Source of the DNA: Atopostipes suicloacalis DSM 15692
GTDB lineage: Bacteria; Bacillota; Bacilli; Lactobacillales; Carnobacteriaceae_A
NCBI RefSeq assembly: GCF_900129085.1
Contig: NZ_FQUF01000002.1
Coordinates: 1 to 42,585, forward strand
DNA length: 42,585 nt
Direction of reading: 5' to 3'
This document shows positions 16,546 to 24,175 of this stretch, one piece after another. Position numbers and translations under genes: made by a program. The notes below the pieces were generated by a model. The model did no database searches and was not told the origin of the DNA. It saw only the letters and a list, made by a program, of their open reading frames with translations. The first letter of the stretch is position 1. Every line of letters starts with the position of its first letter.

Positions 16546-18147
16546 ATGGATATAGCTTTGACTGTATTAGGTGGTCTAGGATTATTTTTATATGGAATGA
16601 CCATGATGAGTGCCGGCTTACAAAAAACAGCTGGGAATGAATTGAAAAAAATTATTGAAATACTCACTACTAATATCTATATGGGTATACTAGTTGGTAC
16701 TCTAGTTACAGTATTGATACAGAGTAGTAGTGGGACGACTGTAATGGTCATAGGATTTGTGAATGCTGGAATTATGTCCCTAACACAAGCTGCAGGTGTT
16801 ATCATGGGAGCAAATATTGGTACCACAATTACAGGTCAATTGATTGCTCTTAATTTATCCGAGTATGCTCCTTTGGCTGTAATTATAGGAGTAGCACTCT
16901 TAATGTTCTCTCCTCAAAAAAGAACGAAAGACCTTGCTGAAGTAATTATAGGTGTAGGTATTTTATTTATAGGTATGGATATGATGAGTAGTGGCTTAGT
17001 TCTTTTATCAGCATTTCCTGAGTTTGTTCGTGTGATGAGCACATTAGATAATCCTATTTTAGGTGTATTATTTGGCTTCCTTTTAACGACTTTAGTACAA
17101 AGTAGTAGTGCGGCTGTAGGTTTATTACAAGCATTAGGTACGGAAGGTTTAATTAATATCAACCGTGCAGTTCCTATTTTATTAGGAGGAAATATTGGAA
17201 CAACAACCACTGGTATGCTTTCTAGTATAGGTGCTAAGAAAAATGCTAAAAGGGCAGCTATTATTAATTTAATATTTAAAATTGCTGGTACTGTTATTTT
17301 TATGCTATTTTTAGATATGCCGATTCGAAAGCTTGTATTAGCCATCTCTCCTACAAACATTTCACGCCAAATTGCAAATACTCACACCCTTTTTAATATT
17401 ATTAGTGTTCTTCTGCTGCTTCCATTCGTTAATATCATTATAAAAATTGCAAACTGGATCGTTCCTGGAGAAGATGAAGAAGAAGAAACAGCGACTATTT
17501 ATTTAGATAAAAGAATTACTGAAACACCTTCCATTGCTTTAGGACAAGTGCATAAAGAAATATTGCGAATGACTGATCTTGTCTTAGAAAACTTGGTAGA
17601 AGTGAAAGATTCTCTTACTAATAAAGATTTGAGCCAATCAGATAAAATTTTAGAACGAGAAAATTTGATTGATCAATTAGATCAAGAAATAACAACTTAT
17701 CTAATGGATTTATCCAATGAGACTTTAGCAGATTTACAACAAAATCAGATCAATAAATACCTATATACGGTCAATGATATTGAAAGAATGGGTGACCATA
17801 TTGATAATTTAGAACAACTGGCTCGGTATATGGTTGAAAATGATATAGCATTCACTGACCCAGCAATGGAAGGTCTTACAGATTTGTTTGATAAATGTAT
17901 TCAAGTAGTTAGTGCAACAAAAACGGCCTTTGAATTTACAGATGCGGATTTATCGCGAACAGTTTACGAAATAGAAGATGAAGTCGACAGAATAGAAGAA
18001 AATAATAGGAATAAGCATATTGAGCGTTCGAATAAAAAAATATGCGGTGCTAAACCAGGAATGGTCTTTTTAGAAGCTCTCAGTAATTTAGAAAGATTAT
18101 CCGATCATGCAAATAACATTGCGGATTATATTTTGAATACATTTTAA
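16546..18147 (+). CDS. Na/Pi cotransporter family protein with PhoU-like domain
   Basis: A 533-aa membrane protein of the Na+/phosphate cotransporter II-related family. The N-terminal 310 residues hold about eight membrane segments in two inverted repeats, each with the QSSS signature: QSSSGTTVMVIGFVNAG near 63-80 and QSSSAAVGLLQALG near 185-198. After VPGEDEEEE comes a cytoplasmic helical PhoU-like domain (about 335-533) with repeated acidic metal-binding motifs such as DIERMGDHIDNLE and NLERLSDHANNIADY. Pi uptake is the family expectation, but some members act in export or signalling. ATG 16546 has AGGAG 7 nt upstream; a TTG two codons earlier is less likely. A long hairpin lies in the leader. 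Confidence 0.9.
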   Translation: MDIALTVLGGLGLFLYGMTMMSAGLQKTAGNELKKIIEILTTNIYMGILVGTLVTVLIQSSSGTTVMVIGFVNAGIMSLTQAAGVIMGANIGTTITGQLIALNLSEYAPLAVIIGVALLMFSPQKRTKDLAEVIIGVGILFIGMDMMSSGLVLLSAFPEFVRVMSTLDNPILGVLFGFLLTTLVQSSSAAVGLLQALGTEGLININRAVPILLGGNIGTTTTGMLSSIGAKKNAKRAAIINLIFKIAGTVIFMLFLDMPIRKLVLAISPTNISRQIANTHTLFNIISVLLLLPFVNIIIKIANWIVPGEDEEEETATIYLDKRITETPSIALGQVHKEILRMTDLVLENLVEVKDSLTNKDLSQSDKILERENLIDQLDQEITTYLMDLSNETLADLQQNQINKYLYTVNDIERMGDHIDNLEQLARYMVENDIAFTDPAMEGLTDLFDKCIQVVSATKTAFEFTDADLSRTVYEIEDEVDRIEENNRNKHIERSNKKICGAKPGMVFLEALSNLERLSDHANNIADYILNTF

Positions 18148-18176
18148 TTTTATTAACAACTTAAATTATTTTTTCC

Positions 18177-18222
18177 ATCGCTAAACAAGGATTTTTATTC
18201 TTCTTGTTTAGCGATTTTTGTT
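18177..18222 (+). terminator. Terminator after Na/Pi cotransporter
   Basis: ATCGCTAAACAAG at 18177-18189 pairs perfectly with CTTGTTTAGCGAT at 18203-18215, followed by TTTTGTTTT. Confidence 0.85.
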
Positions 18223-18370
18223 TTAAGCGTTGGTCAATAAGCGTCTTGTTAGAATAGAACAGTAGGGTATGTTATATTTTCAGTAGACTCAATGTTTTAG
18301 TTTTTTATTTTTTAATGAACAGATTTTTAAAAAGGATTGTTTCAAAACAATAAATAAAGGAGAAGATCTA

Positions 18371-19504
18371 ATGGCAAAAGTAAGCATGGAAAAGATGTCT
18401 AAACGTTATGATGGAGCGGACGATTATGCTGTAGAAGATTTTAATCTTGAAATAGACGATCACGAATTTATTGTTTTTGTTGGGCCTTCAGGTTGTGGAA
18501 AAACGACGACTTTACGTATGATAGCAGGTCTGGAAGAAATTACTGACGGTGAGTTGTATATTGACGAGGACTTGATGAATGATGTAGAACCTAAGGAAAG
18601 AGATATTGCGATGGTTTTTCAAAATTATGCCTTATATCCTCATATGACCGTTTTTGATAATATGGCCTTTGGTTTAAAATTACGAAAAGTGAAAAAAGAT
18701 AGTATTAAAGAACGTGTAGAAAATGCTGCTGAGTTACTAGGTTTAACGGAATTCTTGGACCGGAAACCAGCTGTTTTATCTGGTGGGCAAAGACAACGTG
18801 TCGCATTGGGACGAGCGGTTGTTCGTAATCCAAAATTATTTTTAATGGATGAACCTCTTTCTAACTTGGATGCTAAGTTACGAGTTAAGATGAGAACTGA
18901 AATTGCGAAGCTTCACGAAGAACTGGGATCGACAACGATTTATGTGACGCATGATCAAACGGAAGCTATGACCTTAGCTTCTCGAATCGTTATTATGAAT
19001 GATGGTGTTATTCAACAAGTAGGCGCTCCTTACGAAGTTTTTAACTCGCCAGATAATGTGTTTGTGGCTAGTTTTATTGGCTCTCCGGCGATGAACTTTT
19101 ATGATGTTACTTATAACAATGGTAAAATTAGTGATGGAAAAGGACTTAATTTACCCGTTGATGAAGAAAATCGAAAATACTTAGACGAAAATGGCTACGA
19201 AGGGCAAGAAATTATTTTTGGTATTCGCCCGGAGCATGTTCATGAATATGTGGAAGATTCAGAGACTCCATCTGATGAAGCGATGCCTGCAAAGATTACG
19301 GTATCGGAGTTGACTGGTTCCGATGCGAATCTTTATCTAAAGGTTGGAGATACTGAAATGACAGCTATTGTAGATGCTCAAGATTATCATGAACCTGGTT
19401 ATGAAATCGAGATTATGATGGATATGAATAAGGTTCATTTCTTTGATAAAGAAACAGAAGAAGTTATTAATAAGCATGAGAAAAAAATTAAATCTACAAA
19501 TTAA
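18371..19504 (+). CDS. msmK: MsmK/UgpC-type sugar ABC transporter ATPase (copy 2, orphan)
   Basis: A 377-aa ATPase, same length as the copy at 13489-14622 and matching it at most positions through the nucleotide-binding domain. Walker A GPSGCGKT, signature LSGGQRQR, Walker B LFLMDE and the H-loop in YVTHDQTEAMT are intact. The C-terminal regulatory domain is more diverged. It has no permease or binding-protein gene beside it, its own ribosome binding site AAAGGAG (18356-18362) and its own terminator. By analogy with streptococcal MsmK, a stand-alone ATPase of this kind probably energises several sugar importers encoded elsewhere. Confidence 0.92.
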   Translation: MAKVSMEKMSKRYDGADDYAVEDFNLEIDDHEFIVFVGPSGCGKTTTLRMIAGLEEITDGELYIDEDLMNDVEPKERDIAMVFQNYALYPHMTVFDNMAFGLKLRKVKKDSIKERVENAAELLGLTEFLDRKPAVLSGGQRQRVALGRAVVRNPKLFLMDEPLSNLDAKLRVKMRTEIAKLHEELGSTTIYVTHDQTEAMTLASRIVIMNDGVIQQVGAPYEVFNSPDNVFVASFIGSPAMNFYDVTYNNGKISDGKGLNLPVDEENRKYLDENGYEGQEIIFGIRPEHVHEYVEDSETPSDEAMPAKITVSELTGSDANLYLKVGDTEMTAIVDAQDYHEPGYEIEIMMDMNKVHFFDKETEEVINKHEKKIKSTN

Positions 19505-19522
19505 ATATTTTTTCTTGAGAAA

Positions 19523-19568
19523 AGCGACGAGTCTAAATTTTATGGATTTAGAGTAGTGGCTTTTTTTC
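19523..19568 (+). terminator. Terminator after orphan msmK
   Basis: A stem between 19523-19538 and 19546-19561 (13 of 16 positions pair) is followed by seven T's. Confidence 0.65.
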
Positions 19569-19614
19569 GTGTATAGGAGAGTATAAGATTTTAATTTTTA
19601 GAGAATGGATTTTA

Positions 19615-19824
19615 TATCCTAAGGAATGATTGAGAAAAATGGCCTCGCTTCTTAGGATAACGGTCCTATCCTAAGGAGTATGTGGAAAAATTGGTCTTAC
19701 TTCTTAGGGTAACGGTCCTATTCTAAGGAGTATGCGGAAAAAATGAGCCTACTCCTAAAGATAAGTGTTTTTACGTCCCGAAGTTAGCCTAAAAATATAA
19801 GTCTACTTCGGGAGATAGATCCTA
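19615..19824. repeat. Tandem hairpin repeat array A (52-bp period)
   Basis: Units start at 19615, 19667 and 19719, an exact 52-bp step, with a diverged fourth hairpin at 19777-19812. Units 1-3 begin TATCCTAAGGA or TATTCTAAGGA; units 1 and 2 close with CTTAGGATA/CTTAGGGTA and ACGGTCC. In unit 1 TATCCTAAG (19615-19623) pairs perfectly with CTTAGGATA (19651-19659). In the fourth, CCCGAAGT (19777-19784) pairs with ACTTCGGG (19805-19812): the stem is different but the fold is the same. Each loop holds a run of five or six A's. The array fills most of the 484-bp gap after msmK; no gene is seen in it. From 19825 to 19988 I see only AT-rich DNA and a TCCGTCAT/ATGACGGA inverted pair (19875-19882, 19949-19956). 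Confidence 0.8.
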
Positions 19825-19988
19825 ATATTAAAAGAAATTACTTTGAATAATACTTAATTATAGGAACATTGCGGTCCGTCATCATTCATAGTTATTTTAA
19901 GGGCTAATTCTATTTAATTCCGTTTTTCGCAGATAAAATAAATATAATATGACGGAACAACAAATTAATTAGCGTAAGGAAAGTAATT

Positions 19989-20234
19989 ATGAAATTTGAT
20001 TTAGTAAAGAATTTATCGAATGCATTTGGCGTTTCTGGCTTTGAAAGTGAAGTGAGAGAAGATTATTACAGAGTATGTCTTGTGTGGGTAAGTCTATTGA
20101 TAATGGGACAATGGAGAACTTTTTGGGGGATTATTAAAGAAGAAATGTATCATTTGAAGACCTACACGAGTTTCGAAACGAATGACGTTGAAAATTGGAT
20201 TAAATATTCTAGCATAAGGAAAAACCATGTATAA
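19989..20234 (+). pseudogene. Truncated M42-family aminopeptidase remnant
   Basis: The first 24 codons (MKFDLVKNLSNAFGVSGFES, then EVRE) look like the start of an M42 glutamyl aminopeptidase/cellulase-type metallopeptidase, with a ribosome binding site AAGGAAAG before the ATG. After that the similarity stops abruptly. The remaining frame of about 57 codons is unlike the family, and the metal ligands and catalytic Glu are absent. A full M42 enzyme is about 350 aa, so more than 90 percent is missing. The tail (YHLKTYTSFETNDVENWI) may belong to a different decayed gene. It sits beside the repeat array, suggesting deletion in an unstable region. Confidence 0.65.
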
Positions 20235-20289
20235 GAAATCTCATACATGGCACAAAATATTTTATTTACTTACCTGTCTACTTGACAGG
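20225..20289. repeat. Two small hairpins between M42 remnant and GST gene
   Basis: CCATGTAT (20225-20232) pairs with ATACATGG (20243-20250), and CCTGTC (20273-20278) with GACAGG (20284-20289). Neither has a good T run. The second may act as a weak terminator for the minus-strand gene ending at 20332. Confidence 0.4.
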
Positions 20290-20331
20290 GGCAGATTGGT
20301 TCATGATTAACGAAACTTTTTTATTTAATAT

Positions 20332-21294
20332 TTAGTAATCTAAACTCCAGTCTAACGCCGGGCCTTTTGGAACGATGCCGTTTGGATTAATAGTTTCATG
20401 ACTTCGATAATAATGTTCTTTAATATGGTCAAAATTTACAGTACTTGCTATCCCTGGCCAATTATAAAGCTCCCGAGTATAGCGCCATAGATTTGGATAG
20501 TCAATTAATTGTTTTATGTTACATTTAAAGTGTCCATGATAAACGGAATCAAAGCGCACAAGCGTAGTAAATAATCGCCAATCAGCTTCCGTGATTTTGT
20601 TGGCAACTAAGTATTCATTTGTTTCTAAATGTTCTTCTAATCGATCTAGTTCGTCAAAAATCTTAGTGACTTCTTCTTCATAGACGTCTTGTTTTGTTGC
20701 AAAGCCTGCTTTGTAGACACCATTATTAATAGAATCGTAAACACGCTCATTCATCTCATCAATTTCTGGAAGTAATTCTTCTGGTGCGAAATCATAATCA
20801 CTACCACCTAAGCCTTGAAAAGCCGAATTAAACATTCGCATGATTTCTGAAGATTCGTTGTTTACAATTGTGTCTGTTTTCAAATCATAAAGAACGGGTA
20901 CAGTGACACGTCCACTATAATCTGGCTTAACTTTTGTATATATTTCATATAAATAGTCCGCATTCATTATAGGATCTGCGACCACTCCTTCAACAGGTTC
21001 AAAAGTCCAACCATTCTCAGCCATTAAAGGATTCACAACAGAAACTGAAATAATATCTTCGAGTCCTTTCAAACTCCGCATGATTAAAGCACGACTTGCC
21101 CACGGACAGGCATACGAAACATACAAATGATATCGATGCGGTTCGGCCTTAAATCCACCATCTCCAGTCGGACCAGGACTTCCATCCGGTGTTATCCAAT
21201 TACGAAATTGAGAATCTGAGCGAATAAACCGTCCTCCTGACTCTTCAGTGTCATACCAGCGATCAAACCATTTTCCATCTACTAATAAGCCCAT
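20332..21294 (-). CDS. Glutathione S-transferase family protein, glutathionyl-hydroquinone reductase-like
   Basis: A 320-aa protein of the Xi-class GST group (YqjG/ECM4). The active-site motif YACPWASRALIMRSLKGL carries the catalytic Cys. The long N-terminal section (GRFIRSDSQFRNWI, GDGGFKAEPHRYHLY) and the segment VPVLYDLKTDTIVNNESSEI for thiol binding are characteristic, followed by an all-helical C-terminal domain. Family members reduce glutathionyl-hydroquinones in the cytoplasm; in a Gram-positive the thiol could be another low-molecular-weight thiol. The open frame extends 15 codons upstream, but AAAGGAA before the ATG at 21294 and the conserved MGLLVDGKW start fix this start. It is divergent from an aldo/keto reductase. 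Confidence 0.88.
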   Translation of the reverse strand: MGLLVDGKWFDRWYDTEESGGRFIRSDSQFRNWITPDGSPGPTGDGGFKAEPHRYHLYVSYACPWASRALIMRSLKGLEDIISVSVVNPLMAENGWTFEPVEGVVADPIMNADYLYEIYTKVKPDYSGRVTVPVLYDLKTDTIVNNESSEIMRMFNSAFQGLGGSDYDFAPEELLPEIDEMNERVYDSINNGVYKAGFATKQDVYEEEVTKIFDELDRLEEHLETNEYLVANKITEADWRLFTTLVRFDSVYHGHFKCNIKQLIDYPNLWRYTRELYNWPGIASTVNFDHIKEHYYRSHETINPNGIVPKGPALDWSLDY

Positions 21295-21425
21295 AGCACA
21301 TTCCTTTCTTTCTCTAATTAGTCTTTTCTTCCTCTTCATTATATTTGCTTATCCATAATTATTCAATGTTTACGGTTAAACACGACCAAGAAAGAAATTT
21401 TTGAAATAGCAATCCATAGAATATT

Positions 21426-21434
21426 TGCTATAAT
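21426..21434 (+). promoter_or_regulatory. Extended -10 promoter of the aldo/keto reductase
   Basis: TGCTATAAT has the extended -10 form TGnTATAAT; the nearest -35-like TTGAAA (21401) is 22 bp away, too far for a classical pair. The gene starts 40 nt downstream. Confidence 0.55.
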
Positions 21435-21473
21435 GAGAAATAGAACGCTCTCAAAGAATGAGGAGGAATTCGT

Positions 21474-22451
21474 TTGAAATATGAGAAATTAGGAAATACT
21501 GGTTTAGATGTTTCAAAAATTTGTTTAGGCTGTATGAGTTTTGGAGATCCAGATATATGGATGCATGATTGGTTATTAGATGAAGAAGAATCTCGAAAAA
21601 CCATCAAAAAAGCATTGAATGTAGGGATTAATTTTTTTGATACGGCAAATATCTATAGTCTTGGAGTAAGTGAAGAATTTCTTGGTCGTGCAATGAAGGA
21701 TTTTGCAAATCGAGAAGAAGTCGTGATTTCTACAAAAGTAAATGGACGAATGCACGAAGGGCCGAATGGAGCGGGGCTTTCAAGAAAGCACATTTTGCAC
21801 GAAGTTGAAGCAAGCTTAGAACGTTTGGGTATGGATTATGTGGATATCTTATATATTCATCGTTGGGACTACGAGACACCGATTGAAGAGACGATGCAGG
21901 CGTTAAATGACTTAGTGCGATCAGGGAAAGTTCATTACATTGGGGCTTCAAGTATGTATACTTATCAGTTCCAAAAAGCTCAGCAGGTTGCCGAAATCAA
22001 TGGATGGACGAAGTTTGTGGCTATGCAAAATCATTATAATCTAGTGTATCGAGAAGAAGAACGTGAAATGAATCCTTACACAAAAGAAACAGGTGTAGCA
22101 TTAGTGCCATACAGTCCACTTGCAGCTGGGCGTTTGGCCAGAGAATGGGATACGGACTCTGAGCGGATGAAAACCGATAAAGTGGCTAAAATGAAATATG
22201 ATAGCACAGAAGAAACAGATCGTAAAATTATTGAAGAAGTTGGACGTGTTGCTAAAAAACACGATGCAACGCGTGCTCAAATTGCAACGGCTTGGCTTTG
22301 GGAAAAGGGTGTTGTTGCTCCAATTGTAGGCATTACAAAAGAAAAATACTTAGACGACTTTGTAGGAGCGCTGGATGTAAAATTAGATGAAGAAGATATC
22401 GAAGCTTTAGAAAAGCATTACGTTCCACATGCAATAATGGGGCACAATTAA
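21474..22451 (+). CDS. Aldo/keto reductase
   Basis: A 325-aa NADPH-dependent oxidoreductase with the (beta/alpha)8 barrel of the AKR family (YajO/YhdN-like branch). The catalytic tetrad is complete: D56 and Y61 in FFDTANIYSLG, K88 in VVISTKVNG and H129 in ILYIHRWD. NADP-binding residues appear late in VAPIVGITKEKYLDD. Substrates are likely aldehydes, ketones or quinones. The start is TTG with AGGAGG at 21461-21466, 7 nt before it; the family N terminus begins exactly there. It is divergent from the GST-like gene and ends at a terminator shared with a CatE-like gene, forming a likely electrophile-stress group. Confidence 0.9.
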   Translation: MKYEKLGNTGLDVSKICLGCMSFGDPDIWMHDWLLDEEESRKTIKKALNVGINFFDTANIYSLGVSEEFLGRAMKDFANREEVVISTKVNGRMHEGPNGAGLSRKHILHEVEASLERLGMDYVDILYIHRWDYETPIEETMQALNDLVRSGKVHYIGASSMYTYQFQKAQQVAEINGWTKFVAMQNHYNLVYREEEREMNPYTKETGVALVPYSPLAAGRLAREWDTDSERMKTDKVAKMKYDSTEETDRKIIEEVGRVAKKHDATRAQIATAWLWEKGVVAPIVGITKEKYLDDFVGALDVKLDEEDIEALEKHYVPHAIMGHN

Positions 22452-22467
22452 ATAAATTTAGGTATTG

Positions 22468-22522
22468 AAAAAGCTCTCCTTTGTCAGTCTTTTTAAGAAA
22501 GACGAAGGAGAGCTTTTTATTT
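22468..22522. terminator. Bidirectional terminator between AKR and VOC genes
   Basis: AAAGCTCTCCTT at 22470-22481 pairs perfectly with AAGGAGAGCTTT at 22505-22516, with T runs on both strands. The flanking genes converge. Confidence 0.88.
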
Positions 22523-22530
22523 TATAAGAA

Positions 22531-23382
22531 TTAATTTGCTGAAATGCTGTGCTCAATGCCTGCAGGATCTTTAAATATAAGAATATTATGATTGTTTGTG
22601 TATTTGATCTTTTTTTCATTTAGTTTATTTTCAATATATTTAAGATCCTCTTCATTACCTGACCACTCAACAGTACGTAGCCCGGGTGCTAAACGATCAG
22701 GTTTTATTAATTGTCCAGATTTCCAAATGTTAATTCCTAAATGATGATGGTAATTACCGCTTGCCAAAAACATTGCTGCTGGACCAAATTTATATTTTAG
22801 CCCAAGTCCCATTACATCAGTATAGAATTCTAAAGAGCTTTCTAGGTCATCCACATGTAAATGGACATGGCCTATTGTTGTTCCATCAGGCATACCATCA
22901 AATGAAGTAGATGCAGCTTCTAAAGCTGAATCAGCATCCATTGGCTCTGTAATTCCTGCAATAGAACCGTCTTTTCGAATATCCCATTCAGATTCTGGCT
23001 TATCCCAATAAATTTCAATGCCATTTCCTTCAGTGTCATTTAAATAAAGAGCGTTACTGTATCCATGATCACTTGCACCGGTTATTGGAATTTGATTTAT
23101 GATTAAGTGACGTAAAATTGTTCCTAAATCTTTATAAGTCGGTACTAAGAAAGCTAAATGATAAAGACCCGTCGTATCTTCACGAGGAGCAAGATCTGTT
23201 CTGTGAATTTCTAATAATACTGTCCCGTTAGGTGTACCTAACGCAAAAGAGTCTTTTGTTGAATTTAGTATTTTTAATCCAAGAGCTGTTTGATAAAAAT
23301 CGGCCAACTTTTCAGGATTTTGAGTATTTAAATGAACCCTTTCTGTTTCTATAGATGTTTTACTTTTAGCTGTAACTGTCAT
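22531..23382 (-). CDS. VOC-family extradiol dioxygenase-like protein (CatE-like)
   Basis: A 283-aa protein with two vicinal-oxygen-chelate modules, about residues 10-130 and 165-283, as in catechol 2,3-dioxygenase CatE of Bacillus. Metal-ligand candidates are the His in TIGHVHLHVDDL (C-terminal module), HHHLGINIW, and a late Glu in KDPAGIEHSIS. In Bacillus, CatE removes catechol and quinone stress compounds; a similar role is likely but a glyoxalase-type function is not excluded. AAAGGAG lies 6 nt before the ATG. A perfect 8-bp inverted repeat (23397-23420) is just upstream. Confidence 0.85.
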   Translation of the reverse strand: MTVTAKSKTSIETERVHLNTQNPEKLADFYQTALGLKILNSTKDSFALGTPNGTVLLEIHRTDLAPREDTTGLYHLAFLVPTYKDLGTILRHLIINQIPITGASDHGYSNALYLNDTEGNGIEIYWDKPESEWDIRKDGSIAGITEPMDADSALEAASTSFDGMPDGTTIGHVHLHVDDLESSLEFYTDVMGLGLKYKFGPAAMFLASGNYHHHLGINIWKSGQLIKPDRLAPGLRTVEWSGNEEDLKYIENKLNEKKIKYTNNHNILIFKDPAGIEHSISAN

Positions 23383-23396
23383 ATCGTTCTCCTTTA

Positions 23397-23420
23397 GTTA
23401 TTATTCAAGTGGATAATAAC
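23397..23420. promoter_or_regulatory. Putative operator upstream of CatE-like gene
   Basis: GTTATTAT (23397-23404) and ATAATAAC (23413-23420) are perfect inverted arms with an 8-bp spacer, about 15 bp upstream of the catE-like start codon and next to its ribosome binding site. The form suits a dimeric MarR- or HxlR-type repressor, the regulators that control catDE in Bacillus. No such regulator gene is in the window. Confidence 0.5.
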
Positions 23421-23484
23421 TCGGATTCGAAGTAAGTTCAAGAAAAACGTCTTATTTTAGTTGTTTATATAGAACGAAGTAAAT

Positions 23485-24141
23485 TTAATTGACTAATTTT
23501 TTAACAGAATCATCTGTTGTGACACCGAGAAAGATATCACCTTTTGAAACAATATAATCTGGGCCAAATTCAATTGTAAATTCGTTGGTTTTTGCCGGTT
23601 GAATGGCGATAATATTTGTTTGGTATTGGTTACGAAAATCGATATCAACAATCGATTTACCCACCCATGTTGGATGATAAGGAAATTCCACTACATTATA
23701 ATGATTATCTAATTTCAAAAGCTCATGAACGGTTGGGTTTGCGAGCATTATCCCTAATTGAACACCAATTTCAACTTCAGGTAAAATGACACGTGTAGCG
23801 CCCACTTTGAGCAAGACTTCTTGATAATCTTGATTTTTTGTTTTCGCAGTAATTTTATTGACACCTAATTTTTTTAAATTGAGAATTGCTATGATGGAAT
23901 CTTCTAGCTTTTCTGCTGTAGCAATAATCACCTCATCACAATCAGCAAACCCTGCTTCCATCAAATGATCCATTTTTGTGAAATCCCCCTGAACAGCTAC
24001 GGGCACTTCATCTAAAACTTCTTCGACATGGTCCATGTTTTTATCGATGGCAATAACATCTACATTATTTTCTGCAAGTGTACGGGCAACTGCACTCCCA
24101 AAAAGCCCAAGTCCTAATACACCAATTGTTGAAACTGACAT
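23485..24141 (-). CDS. ktrA: Potassium uptake regulatory subunit KtrA/KtrC
   Basis: A 218-aa cytoplasmic RCK protein that gates the KtrB channel. The N-terminal Rossmann fold binds nucleotide: VLGLGLFGSAVARTLAENNVDVIAIDKN, where the acidic residue after the second strand selects NAD(H)/ATP. The C-terminal RCK_C domain (about 135-218) is the usual site for c-di-AMP in Firmicutes Ktr proteins. AGAGGTG precedes the ATG. It follows ktrB after 34 nt, so both are made from one transcript. Confidence 0.92.
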   Translation of the reverse strand: MSVSTIGVLGLGLFGSAVARTLAENNVDVIAIDKNMDHVEEVLDEVPVAVQGDFTKMDHLMEAGFADCDEVIIATAEKLEDSIIAILNLKKLGVNKITAKTKNQDYQEVLLKVGATRVILPEVEIGVQLGIMLANPTVHELLKLDNHYNVVEFPYHPTWVGKSIVDIDFRNQYQTNIIAIQPAKTNEFTIEFGPDYIVSKGDIFLGVTTDDSVKKLVN

Positions 24142-24175
24142 AACTTTTCACCTCTAATAATAATTGTTTGTATCT

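Noticed and set aside
19615-19824. CRISPR or homing-type spacer array
   Set aside because: Units are hairpins with conserved loop cores, not identical repeats separated by unique spacers.
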